DNA of 64,000 nt from Lutispora saccharofermentans (GTDB lineage Bacteria; Bacillota; Clostridia; Lutisporales; Lutisporaceae), in assembly GCF_024363565.1 (NCBI RefSeq), contig NZ_JAJEKE010000007.1:62001-126000 (forward strand), in the 5' to 3' direction. Shown here piece after piece: positions 35,355-43,945 of this stretch. Below the pieces are notes generated by a model, which saw only the letters and a list, made by a program, of their open reading frames with translations, was not told where the DNA came from and did no database searches. Positions within the stretch are counted from its first letter, which is position 1. Every line of letters starts with the position of its first letter. Made by a program: the position numbers and the translations under genes.

Positions 35355-36515
35355 ATGAGAAGAAGATTATTTTTAATATGCCTTTTAATATTCTTAACTT
35401 TAGGCAGCGTACATGCAGATGGAATGGAAAACCTTCTGGATGAGCAGCTAAATCAACTGAATCTGGATGAAATACAGAGATTTGCTGATGATATTGTGCT
35501 CAACTCGGAAGGTATGATCACTGAAATAAGCATCAAAGAAATAATAAAATCTGTATATATAGATTCAGGTTCTTTAAGTCTTAAAGCAATATTCAGCAAG
35601 CTATGGCTGTTTTTATGGAGAGAGTTGGCACAGAACCTTGATCTCCTCGGAAAGATAATGATATTGTCCGTTTTTTGTGCAATCCTTCAAAATCTTCATG
35701 CCGGATTCGATGATGAATCTGTCGGCAAGATAGCATACAGCGTGTGTTATGTGCTCATCATCATTCTTGCTATAGGCAGCTTCAGCATAGTTAGCAAATT
35801 ATGCATAAACACCATAGATAAGATGGTGAGCTTCATGCAATCTTTATTGCCTACATTGATAACATTGCTTTTGTCTGTGGGAGGCATAACTTCATCATCC
35901 TTGTTTCAACCTATCGTTTATACTTCTTTGACTTTAATTGCGACCATTATAAAAATAACAGTGATACCTATGGTTATGTTTTCTGCTGTCTTGTCCATTG
36001 TAAGCAATATTTCAGAGAAGATAAAAATATCAAAGCTTGCATCATTAGTAAGAGGTGTGGCTGTGGGCATGCTGGGCATAATGCTCACAATATTTACAGG
36101 AATTATTTCGGTGCAGGGATTAGCATCATCATCATTGGATGGTTTGGCTGCAAAGACAGCAAAATTTGCGGTTGACAGCTTCGTACCTATTATTGGAGAT
36201 TTTTTATCGGAAGCATTTGACACGGTCATAAGCTGCTCCCTGATAATTAAAAACGGCATAAGCATTGCAGGACTTTTTATAATATTGATGATATGTCTTT
36301 TCCCATTGATAAAAATTTTCTCTATTTTTGCTATCTATAAGGTTTCAGGTGCATTAATACAGCCCATTGTGGATAATGAATTGGTACAATGCATTAATGA
36401 TATCAGCACTTCCATATTTATTATGCTATGCTGTGTAGTTTCGGTAGGCATATTATTTTTTATTTCAATAACGGTGATTATGGGAATAGGAAATATGACT
36501 GTTATGATGAGGTAG
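35355..36515 (+). CDS. spoIIIAE: Stage III sporulation protein AE
   Basis: Polytopic membrane protein of the SpoIIIA complex. A signal-like N-terminus (LFLICLLIFLTLGSVHA) is followed by a soluble helix region and about seven membrane helices. 386 residues. The segment AKTAKFAVDSFVPIIGDFLS is diagnostic for SpoIIIAE. Confidence 0.94.
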   Translation: MRRRLFLICLLIFLTLGSVHADGMENLLDEQLNQLNLDEIQRFADDIVLNSEGMITEISIKEIIKSVYIDSGSLSLKAIFSKLWLFLWRELAQNLDLLGKIMILSVFCAILQNLHAGFDDESVGKIAYSVCYVLIIILAIGSFSIVSKLCINTIDKMVSFMQSLLPTLITLLLSVGGITSSSLFQPIVYTSLTLIATIIKITVIPMVMFSAVLSIVSNISEKIKISKLASLVRGVAVGMLGIMLTIFTGIISVQGLASSSLDGLAAKTAKFAVDSFVPIIGDFLSEAFDTVISCSLIIKNGISIAGLFIILMICLFPLIKIFSIFAIYKVSGALIQPIVDNELVQCINDISTSIFIMLCCVVSVGILFFISITVIMGIGNMTVMMR

Positions 36516-36525
36516 GTGATCTTTA

Positions 36526-37158
36526 TTGATTGAGCTTTTGAAGCCATGGGTTATAAACATTGTTGTAATTACAATATTTGTTATCATAGCTGATATAATC
36601 CTGCCGGAAGGGAGTATAAAGCGGTATGTAAGGGTCATCATAGGAATTTTTGTGCTGCTGGCCATCATACAACCCTTAATAAACATAAAAAATATCAGAT
36701 TTGATTTCGAAAAAAGCTATTTGGAAACCAGCATAAAATTGGACAGCAAAAGTGACATAAAGGATAAAGAAGTTCTGAGCGCATATCAGAAGGATAAGGC
36801 TCTGGAGATTTATGAATCAAAGCTTATAGAGCAGATAATAACAGCGGTTTCATATAAAAAGTCCATTGATAAAAAAAATATAGAAGTGATATTAAATATA
36901 AATAAAGATAAGCAAAGCAGTGAATTTGGATTGCTGAACAATGTTAAAGTTATAATCTGTCCAGGTGAAGAAATGAGCCAAATTGAAAAAATAAAAAAAG
37001 TAAAGATAGGAAATGATGAAAAGGTAATTTATAAGGAAGAGAAGGAATATAATTTGAATGAAAAGACATCGTCAGATGAGATATGCGAAATGTTGAGCAA
37101 AATGCTCGGCATAGATAAAAATAAAATACAAGTAAAACTTGCCGTCGAAAAAGAGTAG
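36526..37158 (+). CDS. spoIIIAF: Stage III sporulation protein AF
   Basis: 210 residues with two N-terminal membrane helices (about 10-28 and 36-52, LPEGSIKRYVRVIIGIFVLL between) and a ring-building soluble domain. The start is TTG 36526; SD AGGTGAT is modest. Confidence 0.9.
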   Translation: MIELLKPWVINIVVITIFVIIADIILPEGSIKRYVRVIIGIFVLLAIIQPLINIKNIRFDFEKSYLETSIKLDSKSDIKDKEVLSAYQKDKALEIYESKLIEQIITAVSYKKSIDKKNIEVILNINKDKQSSEFGLLNNVKVIICPGEEMSQIEKIKKVKIGNDEKVIYKEEKEYNLNEKTSSDEICEMLSKMLGIDKNKIQVKLAVEKE

Positions 37159-37169
37159 GGGGTTCTTAT

Positions 37170-37781
37170 ATGAAAATACTTGAATGGCTTAAAGAAAAAT
37201 TTATGATAGACAATAACAAGAAGCTATACACCAATATTATGATCTTGCTTTGCATGGGAGTTGCTTTAGTAATAGTTGCAAATTTCTATAATGATATGGC
37301 TAAAGACAGCAAGAGTTCTGAATTTGAGAGCTTTGACAGCAAGAATAAGGAGATGAATACTGATTACATGAATAGGGAAGATAACTATGGCTCAGAAATC
37401 GAAAAACAGCTTTCTTCCATACTCAGTAAAATATCAGGGGCAGGCAAGGTATCAGTTATGATAACCTATGAGAGCGGAAAAGAATTGGTAACACAAAAAG
37501 ATAATTCACGCGTAGATAAAATAACCGATGAAAAAGATACAAATGGAGGCACAAGGGTTATAAATGAATCCAGCATTGATGATAAAACAGTAATGGTAAA
37601 CCAACAGGGAGGCAGTTCTCAGCCTATAGTAGTAAAAGAAATAAATCCTGAAATCAAGGGGGTAATCGTAGTAGCGGAAGGTGCCAGGAATTCTAAAGTT
37701 AAGCTAAAAATCAGTGAAGCAGTTCAAACTGTTCTTGATGTTCCTGCTTACAGAGTAACTGTACTTGAAACAAATAAATAG
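37170..37781 (+). CDS. spoIIIAG: Stage III sporulation protein AG
   Basis: 203 residues. One membrane helix (about 20-40), then a linker and a ring-building motif domain (GAGKVSVMITYESG, then IKGVIVVAEGARNSKVK) that forms the large ring in the intermembrane space by analogy to the Bacillus structure. Confidence 0.93.
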   Translation: MKILEWLKEKFMIDNNKKLYTNIMILLCMGVALVIVANFYNDMAKDSKSSEFESFDSKNKEMNTDYMNREDNYGSEIEKQLSSILSKISGAGKVSVMITYESGKELVTQKDNSRVDKITDEKDTNGGTRVINESSIDDKTVMVNQQGGSSQPIVVKEINPEIKGVIVVAEGARNSKVKLKISEAVQTVLDVPAYRVTVLETNK

Positions 37782-37793
37782 GGGGTATAATGT

Positions 37794-38381
37794 ATGAAAT
37801 TTAAACTGAGCAGAAAAACAATTGCTATTTGTTCCCTTGTTTTAATGTTATTTGTAGTCGGATATGCATATAATGCGTTCATGAGCACAAAATATGAAAC
37901 ATTGGGATTTGATATCGATGAAAATGATTTATCCGAATTCCCTGCTGATATTGATGCTGCCGAAGTTGCAGGCAATAACAAGGCGGGCAGCGTGACAGTA
38001 GTAGAGAGCAAGGAAGAGGATGATCAGGAGGTTTCTTCATTTTTCACCGAATACAAGCTTGAAAGAGATAAGAACAGGACAAAGGAATATGATATGTGGC
38101 AGAATATTATAGACAGCGATAAAGCTGAGCCCACTTTTAAAACCCTTGCCCAAGAGGAAATTGTAAAGATTGTTGCTTTGACGGAAAAAGAGATGATAAT
38201 TGAAAACTTGATTTTAGCCCGCGGCTTCAAGGATGCTTTGGTTTTTCTGACAGACGATAGCGCTACAGTAGTAGTGGAAGCCAAAGAGTTAACTCCGGCA
38301 AGCGTAGCAAAAATACAGGATATCGTTATGACAAACACAAAGATACCGGCGAGCAATATTAAAATTATGCTAAAGGATTAG
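37794..38381 (+). CDS. spoIIIAH: Stage III sporulation protein AH
   Basis: 195 residues. An N-terminal membrane helix (about 9-26) and the C-terminal YscJ/FliF-like ring domain (LARGFKDALVFLTDDSATVVVEA in two beta segments). In Bacillus this is the subunit that zips to forespore SpoIIQ; many Clostridia use it with SpoIIQ-like LytM proteins instead. No spoIIQ is in the window. Last gene of the operon. Confidence 0.93.
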   Translation: MKFKLSRKTIAICSLVLMLFVVGYAYNAFMSTKYETLGFDIDENDLSEFPADIDAAEVAGNNKAGSVTVVESKEEDDQEVSSFFTEYKLERDKNRTKEYDMWQNIIDSDKAEPTFKTLAQEEIVKIVALTEKEMIIENLILARGFKDALVFLTDDSATVVVEAKELTPASVAKIQDIVMTNTKIPASNIKIMLKD

Positions 38382-38387
38382 TTATAT

Positions 38388-38416
38388 TTGTAAATTAAAT
38401 ATTATTCTGCTATAAT
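38388..38416 (+). promoter_or_regulatory. Sigma-A-type promoter for the asp23-amaP operon
   Basis: TTGTAA (38388-38393), 17 nt, TATAAT (38411-38416), about 42 nt before the start. Same box pair and spacing as the typA promoter. Confidence 0.5.
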
Positions 38417-38457
38417 ACATATTAGGAAAAAATCCGAATAAACTGGGGGTGCATAAT

Positions 38458-38850
38458 TTGCAAGGTGATAACAATATAAATGATTTTGGAGCTGTCAGGA
38501 TTGCGGATGATGTGGTTGCGATAATTGCAGAAATAGCCGCTAAAGAGATAAAAGGTATTGTTGGAATGAGCGGCGGGATAGCCGATAGTATAACAGAAAT
38601 GCTTGGGAAAAAAAGCCCTTCAAAAGGAATTAAAGTAGAAGTTGGTGAGAAGGAAACCGCTATAGATTTATATGTTATAGTTGAATATGGGGTCAGGATA
38701 CCTGATATTGCATGGCAGGTTCAGGAAAATGTCAAAAAGGCTGTTGAAACTATGACAGGTCTTAATGTTGTTGAAGTAAATATTCATATACAGGGTGTAA
38801 ATATAGAAAAAGAAACTAAAGAAGAAGATGGAACAGTAAGAGTAAAATAG
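38458..38850 (+). CDS. Asp23/Gls24 family envelope stress protein (YqhY-like)
   Basis: 130 residues. The Asp23 domain has IADDVVAIIAEIAAKEIKG and VNIHIQGVNI at its end. Bacillus YqhY is linked to acetyl-CoA carboxylase activity; other members are anchored by AmaP, which follows here. TTG 38458 is favoured over GTG 38449 because GGGGGT directly abuts the GTG. Confidence 0.87.
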   Translation: MQGDNNINDFGAVRIADDVVAIIAEIAAKEIKGIVGMSGGIADSITEMLGKKSPSKGIKVEVGEKETAIDLYVIVEYGVRIPDIAWQVQENVKKAVETMTGLNVVEVNIHIQGVNIEKETKEEDGTVRVK

Positions 38851-38856
38851 CATTAA

Positions 38857-38891
38857 AAACTAACCCTCTGAATTATTCAGGGGGTTAGTTT
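38857..38891 (+). terminator. Hairpin between asp23 and amaP
   Basis: A 16-bp stem (38857-38872 with 38876-38891, one T-G wobble) with a 3-nt loop and a short T run. It may reduce amaP expression relative to asp23. Confidence 0.6.
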
Positions 38892-38917
38892 AAATATTTC
38901 CATGAAAGGAGATACAT

Positions 38918-39454
38918 ATGAATATACTAGACAGGCTTTTGCTATTAGTTTTATCCATGCTCGTTGCAATTTTCTCTTTTTTGTTCATATTTTTGCCTCT
39001 GCCATTTTTGTCTTCCCAATATAGCGAAATGTTGCGCCGTTTTATCTTTGAGAGCAACGGTATGATCCTCATATCATTGATTTTATTGTTGTTGTCTTTG
39101 AGATTTATCTTTAAAATTACTTCATCAAGCACCAATTCCTATGATTATGTTTCTAAGGAAACAGAAATGGGTGAAATAAGAATATCTTTTAATACTATTA
39201 AGACTATTGCACTTTCAAATATAAGAAATATTGGCAGCATTAAAGAAGCAAAGATCCAGGTAAGCAATGAAGGCGGCGAAGTATCGATCGTTGTCACTGC
39301 CAGTTTTGCGATAGGCGCCGTCATACCCGAGATTTCGAAAGAGATACAGAGGAATATTAAGGAAACCATTGAAAGAACTGCAGAGATAAATGTAAAAGAA
39401 GTGGTTGTATTTGTTGATGATACAAATAATTCCGGCAAGAGAAGGGTAGGCTAG
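38918..39454 (+). CDS. amaP: Alkaline shock response membrane anchor protein AmaP
   Basis: 178 residues with two N-terminal membrane helices (about 5-32 and 48-68) and a C-terminal Asp23-like domain (VSNEGGEVSIVVTASFAIG). Expected to tether the Asp23 protein encoded just upstream to the membrane. Confidence 0.85.
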   Translation: MNILDRLLLLVLSMLVAIFSFLFIFLPLPFLSSQYSEMLRRFIFESNGMILISLILLLLSLRFIFKITSSSTNSYDYVSKETEMGEIRISFNTIKTIALSNIRNIGSIKEAKIQVSNEGGEVSIVVTASFAIGAVIPEISKEIQRNIKETIERTAEINVKEVVVFVDDTNNSGKRRVG

Positions 39455-39456
39455 AT

Positions 39457-39684
39457 ATGAATAAGGATAAATTGGCGGCTTTTATTATTTCTCATCAAGG
39501 AAAGATGATTGGCGCGCTCATGGGTTTCCTGGTAGGTATCTTTTTGCTGACCTTAGGCTTTTTTAAAACGCTTCTTTTATCAATTTGTATAGCTGTGGGT
39601 TATTATTTTGGCAAAAAAATAGATAATAAAGAAGATATAGTGCAATTTATTGAAAGATTGCTCAATTCATATGGTAAAAAATAA
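39457..39684 (+). CDS. DUF2273 small membrane protein
   Basis: 75 residues with one or two membrane helices in LMGFLVGIFLLTLGFFKTLLLSICIAVGYYFG and a conserved GKKIDNKEDI tail. The family travels with Asp23 and AmaP; function unknown. It starts 2 nt after amaP. Confidence 0.82.
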   Translation: MNKDKLAAFIISHQGKMIGALMGFLVGIFLLTLGFFKTLLLSICIAVGYYFGKKIDNKEDIVQFIERLLNSYGKK

Positions 39685-39696
39685 GGAGGATACAAT

Positions 39697-40161
39697 GTGC
39701 TTATGAGCAGACGTTTACTAAGACAGAGTGCTTTTAAGATAATCTTCAGTTTCCATTTTAATGATGATGATATAGAAGAAATATTTAAAGAGATATCTGA
39801 AGAGCCTAATATTTTTCTGATTCAAGAAGAGGATGAACATATACCTTTTAATGAGCTGAACGAAAAGGAGAAAAAGTTTTTTTATGATTTAGTCAAGGGC
39901 ACTCTTGAAAATGTAGAGAAAATAGATGATATGATTAAGAGCAATCTTAAATCTTGGACCATGGATAGAATTGCTAAGGTTGATCTTACTATTTTAAGGA
40001 TGGCGATTTATGAACTGTTATATTCCGAAGATGTCCCTTATAGTGTTGCAATCAATGAAGCGATAGAGCTTGGTAAAGTGTTTGGAACCGATGATTCCGG
40101 CAGCTTCATTAATGGGGTATTGGGGAAAGTACAAAGAGAAATTGATAAGTCAGGTGAATGA
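39697..40161 (+). CDS. nusB: Transcription antitermination factor NusB
   Basis: 154 residues, all-helical. It binds boxA RNA with NusE for rRNA antitermination. The N-terminal [16 protein letters not shown] and C-terminal [15 protein letters not shown] (arginine replaced by Gly-Lys) are family hallmarks. GTG 39697 lies 7 nt from AAGGAGG; ATG 39703 is an alternative. The stop overlaps the next start (ATGA). Confidence 0.93.
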   Translation: MLMSRRLLRQSAFKIIFSFHFNDDDIEEIFKEISEEPNIFLIQEEDEHIPFNELNEKEKKFFYDLVKGTLENVEKIDDMIKSNLKSWTMDRIAKVDLTILRMAIYELLYSEDVPYSVAINEAIELGKVFGTDDSGSFINGVLGKVQREIDKSGE

Positions 40162-41141
40162 TTTTGTATTATATGGGTATTGACACCAGTTGTTATACTA
40201 CTTCTGTTGCTTTGATAGATGACAAAGGGTATTTGATTATGGATAAGAGGATAATGATCAAGGTAAAAGCAGGGGAAAGAGGCATACGTCAATCGGACGC
40301 GATTTATCAGCACATTGAGAACTTGGACATACTATTGGAAGATGTATTCGGCAGTTTTGATGCATCTCATGTAAAAGCTATAGGGGTAAGCTCTAAGCCG
40401 AGAAATAATCCTGATTCCTATATGCCTGTTTTTAATAGCGGTTTACATATAGGTAAAGTTATGAGTCTATGCTTAAAAACACCATTGTTTTTATTGTCTC
40501 ACCAGGAAAATCATATTCTCTCCGGTTTGTGGTCTCAACAGCTTGTTCCGGATAAGCCCTTTTTAGCATATCATATGTCCGGAGGAACCACAGAGCTGCT
40601 TTTAGTAGAAGGATATGAGAGAATGGCAATAAAGGTTATAGGAGGTTCTTCTGACCTAAAGGCAGGGCAATTTATAGACAGGGTAGGAGTAGCAATGGGT
40701 TTCAGCTTTCCCTGCGGAAAAGAGATGGACATGCTGTCCAAATCAGAAAAAGAAGTGGATACATCTATTCCATTTTCAGTTAAAGATAGCTATGCAAGTT
40801 TTTCAGGACCAGAAACTTTTGCGCAAAAAATCATTAAATCAAAGCAATATGATAAAGCTAGACTTTCAAAGGCTGTATTTTTATCTGTTGCAAAGTCGGT
40901 TGAAGAAACTCTCATTAATTCAAAGAGCTTAACAGAATGGAAGGATGTTCTTTTTATCGGAGGAGTTTCATCCAACAGCACAATCATTGAGTATTTATCG
41001 AATAGCCACAGACTAAAGGCATATGATATAAAACCTGTTTTTTCCCATAGAAGGTATGCTACCGATAATGCTCTGGGCTGTGCAGTTTATGCAAAAGAAA
41101 AATATGAGAGAGAAGCTGGAGGGCTAAATGGAGAATATTAA
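40158..41141 (+). CDS. TsaD/Kae1-like ASKHA protein (paralogue of the t6A enzyme)
   Basis: 327 residues. Related to TsaD, which makes t6A37 of tRNA, but it diverges in the active site: the substrate loop that is usually GPGL reads [10 protein letters not shown], and SGGHT reads SGGTT. Metal ligands are kept (His115 and His119 in HQENH, Asp303 in ATDNALG). It lies between nusB and xseA, where several Clostridia carry this gene. The true TsaD would be elsewhere. Function unknown. Coupled to nusB and overlapping xseA by 14 nt. Confidence 0.75.
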   Translation: MILYYMGIDTSCYTTSVALIDDKGYLIMDKRIMIKVKAGERGIRQSDAIYQHIENLDILLEDVFGSFDASHVKAIGVSSKPRNNPDSYMPVFNSGLHIGKVMSLCLKTPLFLLSHQENHILSGLWSQQLVPDKPFLAYHMSGGTTELLLVEGYERMAIKVIGGSSDLKAGQFIDRVGVAMGFSFPCGKEMDMLSKSEKEVDTSIPFSVKDSYASFSGPETFAQKIIKSKQYDKARLSKAVFLSVAKSVEETLINSKSLTEWKDVLFIGGVSSNSTIIEYLSNSHRLKAYDIKPVFSHRRYATDNALGCAVYAKEKYEREAGGLNGEY

Positions 41142-42342
41142 AGCTTTTACTGTCACCGAGGTAAACTTATACCTTAGACAGCTTTTGGAAAAAGACCTTT
41201 TGTTGTCTCATATTTATGTAAAGGGAGAGATATCAAACCTGAAAATACATTCTTCAGGGCATGTTTATTTTTCATTAAAGGATAGAGAATCCAGAATTAA
41301 ATGTGTGATGTTCAAGAGCAGTTTCAGCAGGTTGAAATTTTTGCCTGAAGAAGGCATGCAGGTAATTGTTAGGGGATATTTATCAATATATGAGAGAGAC
41401 GGTCAATATCAATTATATGCTGAGGGCATGATTGCAGAGGGTGCAGGAGAGTTATATAAAGCATATGAGCAGTTAAAGAATAGATTGGAGATTGAGGGCC
41501 TCTTCGATAAGGAGCACAAGAAGCCTCTTCCTTTGCTGCCTGGAAAGGTTGGTATAGTGACTTCTGCTACAGGCGCCGCACTAAGAGATATGATATCCAT
41601 AGGCAGGAGAAGGAATCCCAATATAGATATTTACTTATATCCCACTTTGGTTCAAGGGGAGAAAGCATCGGAAGAAATATGTGAAGGAATAAATTACTTT
41701 AATAGATTTAATAAAGTAGATGTTATAATAGTAGGCAGGGGCGGAGGATCAATCGAAGAGCTATGGTGCTTTAATGAGGAAATTGTAGCGAGAACCATAT
41801 ATGAATCGGATATACCCGTAGTCTCGGCAGTCGGTCATGAGACTGATTTTACTATAGCAGATTTTGCTGCTGATGTAAGGGCTGCTACGCCTTCAGCGGC
41901 TGCAGAACTGGTTTTTCCCGATAAGCAGCAGTTATATTCTTATATCAATAAGCTGCAAAGCCATATTTATGCGTCTATGCTTTCCTATATCAGAGACAAG
42001 AAGATACTGTTGAATAAATTGACAAGTACGAGTTCTATTCGATACACGGAGACTAAGATCCTCAATTTGAGACAGTCTCTGCAAAACATGAAGGAAGGCC
42101 TTGACACAGCTATGAAGGACTTTCTTCAAATCCATCGGAATAATTTATATTTATATAATGAAAAGCTTAACATATTGAATCCGGCTTCTTATTTGAACAG
42201 GGGCTATGCCTATGTAAAAAAAGAAGAAACCGGGGAATTGGTAAAAACCATAAAAATGATACATAACGGTGATGTCTTAAATATTTATCTGAAGGATGGA
42301 TATGCATCCGCCATAGTGAGAACAATTTGTGAAGGGGATTGA
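41128..42342 (+). CDS. xseA: Exodeoxyribonuclease VII large subunit
   Basis: 404 residues. An N-terminal OB-fold (LKIHSSGHVYFSLKD, about 30-45) and the catalytic domain with GTSATGAALRDM-type motif (IVTSATGAALRDM), GRGGGS and AVGHETDFTIADF. A C-terminal coiled coil binds XseB. It overlaps xseB. Confidence 0.95.
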   Translation: MENIKAFTVTEVNLYLRQLLEKDLLLSHIYVKGEISNLKIHSSGHVYFSLKDRESRIKCVMFKSSFSRLKFLPEEGMQVIVRGYLSIYERDGQYQLYAEGMIAEGAGELYKAYEQLKNRLEIEGLFDKEHKKPLPLLPGKVGIVTSATGAALRDMISIGRRRNPNIDIYLYPTLVQGEKASEEICEGINYFNRFNKVDVIIVGRGGGSIEELWCFNEEIVARTIYESDIPVVSAVGHETDFTIADFAADVRAATPSAAAELVFPDKQQLYSYINKLQSHIYASMLSYIRDKKILLNKLTSTSSIRYTETKILNLRQSLQNMKEGLDTAMKDFLQIHRNNLYLYNEKLNILNPASYLNRGYAYVKKEETGELVKTIKMIHNGDVLNIYLKDGYASAIVRTICEGD

Positions 42343-42344
42343 AT

Positions 42345-42578
42345 ATGAGTAATGAATTGAGTTTTGAAAAGGCTATGAAAAGGCTTGAGGAAATTGTTAA
42401 TTGCCTTGAGAATGGGAATCTTACTTTGGATGAAGCCTTGGAAGCGTATAATGAAGGAATAAAGCTATCTTTTTATTGCAATAAAAAATTAGAAGAAGCT
42501 GAGGGTAAAATCGTTAAAATAATAAATGATAATGATGCTTATAAAGAAACTGATATATATAATGAATTGAAGGAGTAG
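42345..42578 (+). CDS. xseB: Exodeoxyribonuclease VII small subunit
   Basis: 77 residues; SFEKAMKRLEEIVNCLENGNL is the classic XseB N-terminus. ATG 42345 is preferred over TTG 42339 because AAGGGG is then well spaced. Confidence 0.93.
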   Translation: MSNELSFEKAMKRLEEIVNCLENGNLTLDEALEAYNEGIKLSFYCNKKLEEAEGKIVKIINDNDAYKETDIYNELKE

Positions 42579-42581
42579 CTT

Positions 42582-43463
42582 ATGAATATTAGCCAATTTA
42601 TAGAAAGATATTCAGGGGTTATAGAGAAGCATTTGAACTCGTTATATCCGGCAGATTCGAGTTTGCCGATAATAGAAGAGGCCATGAAGTACAGCCTGCT
42701 GGGAGGAGGCAAGAGATTGCGCCCGCTCCTGGCAATTATGTCATGCCAGTTATTCGACGGGCCAATCGATGAGGTTGTGCCATATGCTTGCTGCATAGAG
42801 CTTATACATACCTATTCATTGATACATGACGATCTGCCCTCCATGGATAATGACGATTACCGAAGGGGCAAACTATCGAATCACAAGGTTTATGGTGAAG
42901 GCTTTGCACTTTTAGCCGGGGATGGCTTGTTAAACAATGCCTACGAAATATTGCTTGATTGCGTAATCAGTAATCCGACAGAATCGAGGATTAGGGCTGC
43001 TTCTGTTATCAGCAAGGCAGCAGGGATTTCTGGCATGATCGGCGGACAGGCAATAGACCTTTACTATGAAGACAAGAAAATTGACATAGATAAGCTGAAT
43101 GAAATGCACAGCAAGAAGACCGGAGCCTTAATAAAGGCTTCTCTGGAGGTAGGCGCTGTTATTTCTCAAGCAGCAGAAGAAGATATAGAAAGGATCAGAT
43201 TATACGGAGAAAGCCTTGGAAGAGCTTACCAAATATCTGATGACATCCTGGATGTAGTAGGAACAAAGGAAAAGATGGGGAAGACTATAGGAAAAGATGC
43301 CAAAGAAAATAAAGCTACTTATGTGACTTATTATGGCCTCGAAAAGTCTGAGAAGCTGCTTACGGAAACCATTGATGATGCTAAGCAGGCGCTCCGGGCA
43401 TATGGCAGCAAGGCTAAACTTCTAATGGAGTTTGCAGATTTTATAGCATGCAGGGATGCATGA
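42582..43463 (+). CDS. ispA: Polyprenyl synthetase (farnesyl/geranyl diphosphate synthase)
   Basis: 293 residues. Condenses IPP with allylic diphosphates for isoprenoid and quinone/undecaprenyl precursors. First aspartate-rich motif DDLPSMDND, second DDILDV; GGGKRLRP near residues 38-45. Follows xseB by 3 nt, the usual order before dxs. Confidence 0.93.
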   Translation: MNISQFIERYSGVIEKHLNSLYPADSSLPIIEEAMKYSLLGGGKRLRPLLAIMSCQLFDGPIDEVVPYACCIELIHTYSLIHDDLPSMDNDDYRRGKLSNHKVYGEGFALLAGDGLLNNAYEILLDCVISNPTESRIRAASVISKAAGISGMIGGQAIDLYYEDKKIDIDKLNEMHSKKTGALIKASLEVGAVISQAAEEDIERIRLYGESLGRAYQISDDILDVVGTKEKMGKTIGKDAKENKATYVTYYGLEKSEKLLTETIDDAKQALRAYGSKAKLLMEFADFIACRDA

Positions 43464-43479
43464 TAAAGGAGGATTGTTT

Positions 43480-43923
43480 TTGAACTTTTTTATAGAGATT
43501 TCCGAAAATAAAGTGTTATTATCGAGCTTTACGGCATGGTTTATAGCCCAATTCATGAAAATATGCCTTACTCTATATAAAGATAAGAAATTGGATTTGA
43601 CACGATTTGTAGGCTCCGGCGGTATGCCCAGCTCACATACGTCTTTTGTAACTGCTTTAGCTACCTCTGTGGGCAAAATAAACGGTTGGGATTCCACCTC
43701 CTTTGCTATTACCCTCTGCTTTGCATTAGTGGTGATGTATGATGCTGCCGGTGTAAGAAGAGCAGCGGGCAATCAAGCAAAGGTCCTGAATATAATTATT
43801 GACGATTTGTCTCAGCATAAACCCTTGGGAGAAGAAAAGCTGAAAGAACTCATTGGACATACTCCGAAAGAAGTTCTTGCAGGAGCCATATTAGGAATAA
43901 TAATTGCTAATTTACTGGCATAA
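43480..43923 (+). CDS. Divergent PAP2 family protein (DUF212, YuiD-like)
   Basis: 147 residues, integral membrane. Motif GSGGMPSSHTSFVTALA and the VMYDAAGVRRAAGNQA stretch are DUF212 hallmarks. A phosphatase role is inferred from distant PAP2 similarity. TTG 43480 lies 7 nt from AAAGGAGG; ATG 43456 lies inside ispA and is less likely. Confidence 0.85.
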   Translation: MNFFIEISENKVLLSSFTAWFIAQFMKICLTLYKDKKLDLTRFVGSGGMPSSHTSFVTALATSVGKINGWDSTSFAITLCFALVVMYDAAGVRRAAGNQAKVLNIIIDDLSQHKPLGEEKLKELIGHTPKEVLAGAILGIIIANLLA

Positions 43924-43945
43924 TACTAAAAAGGCAGGTTTAACA

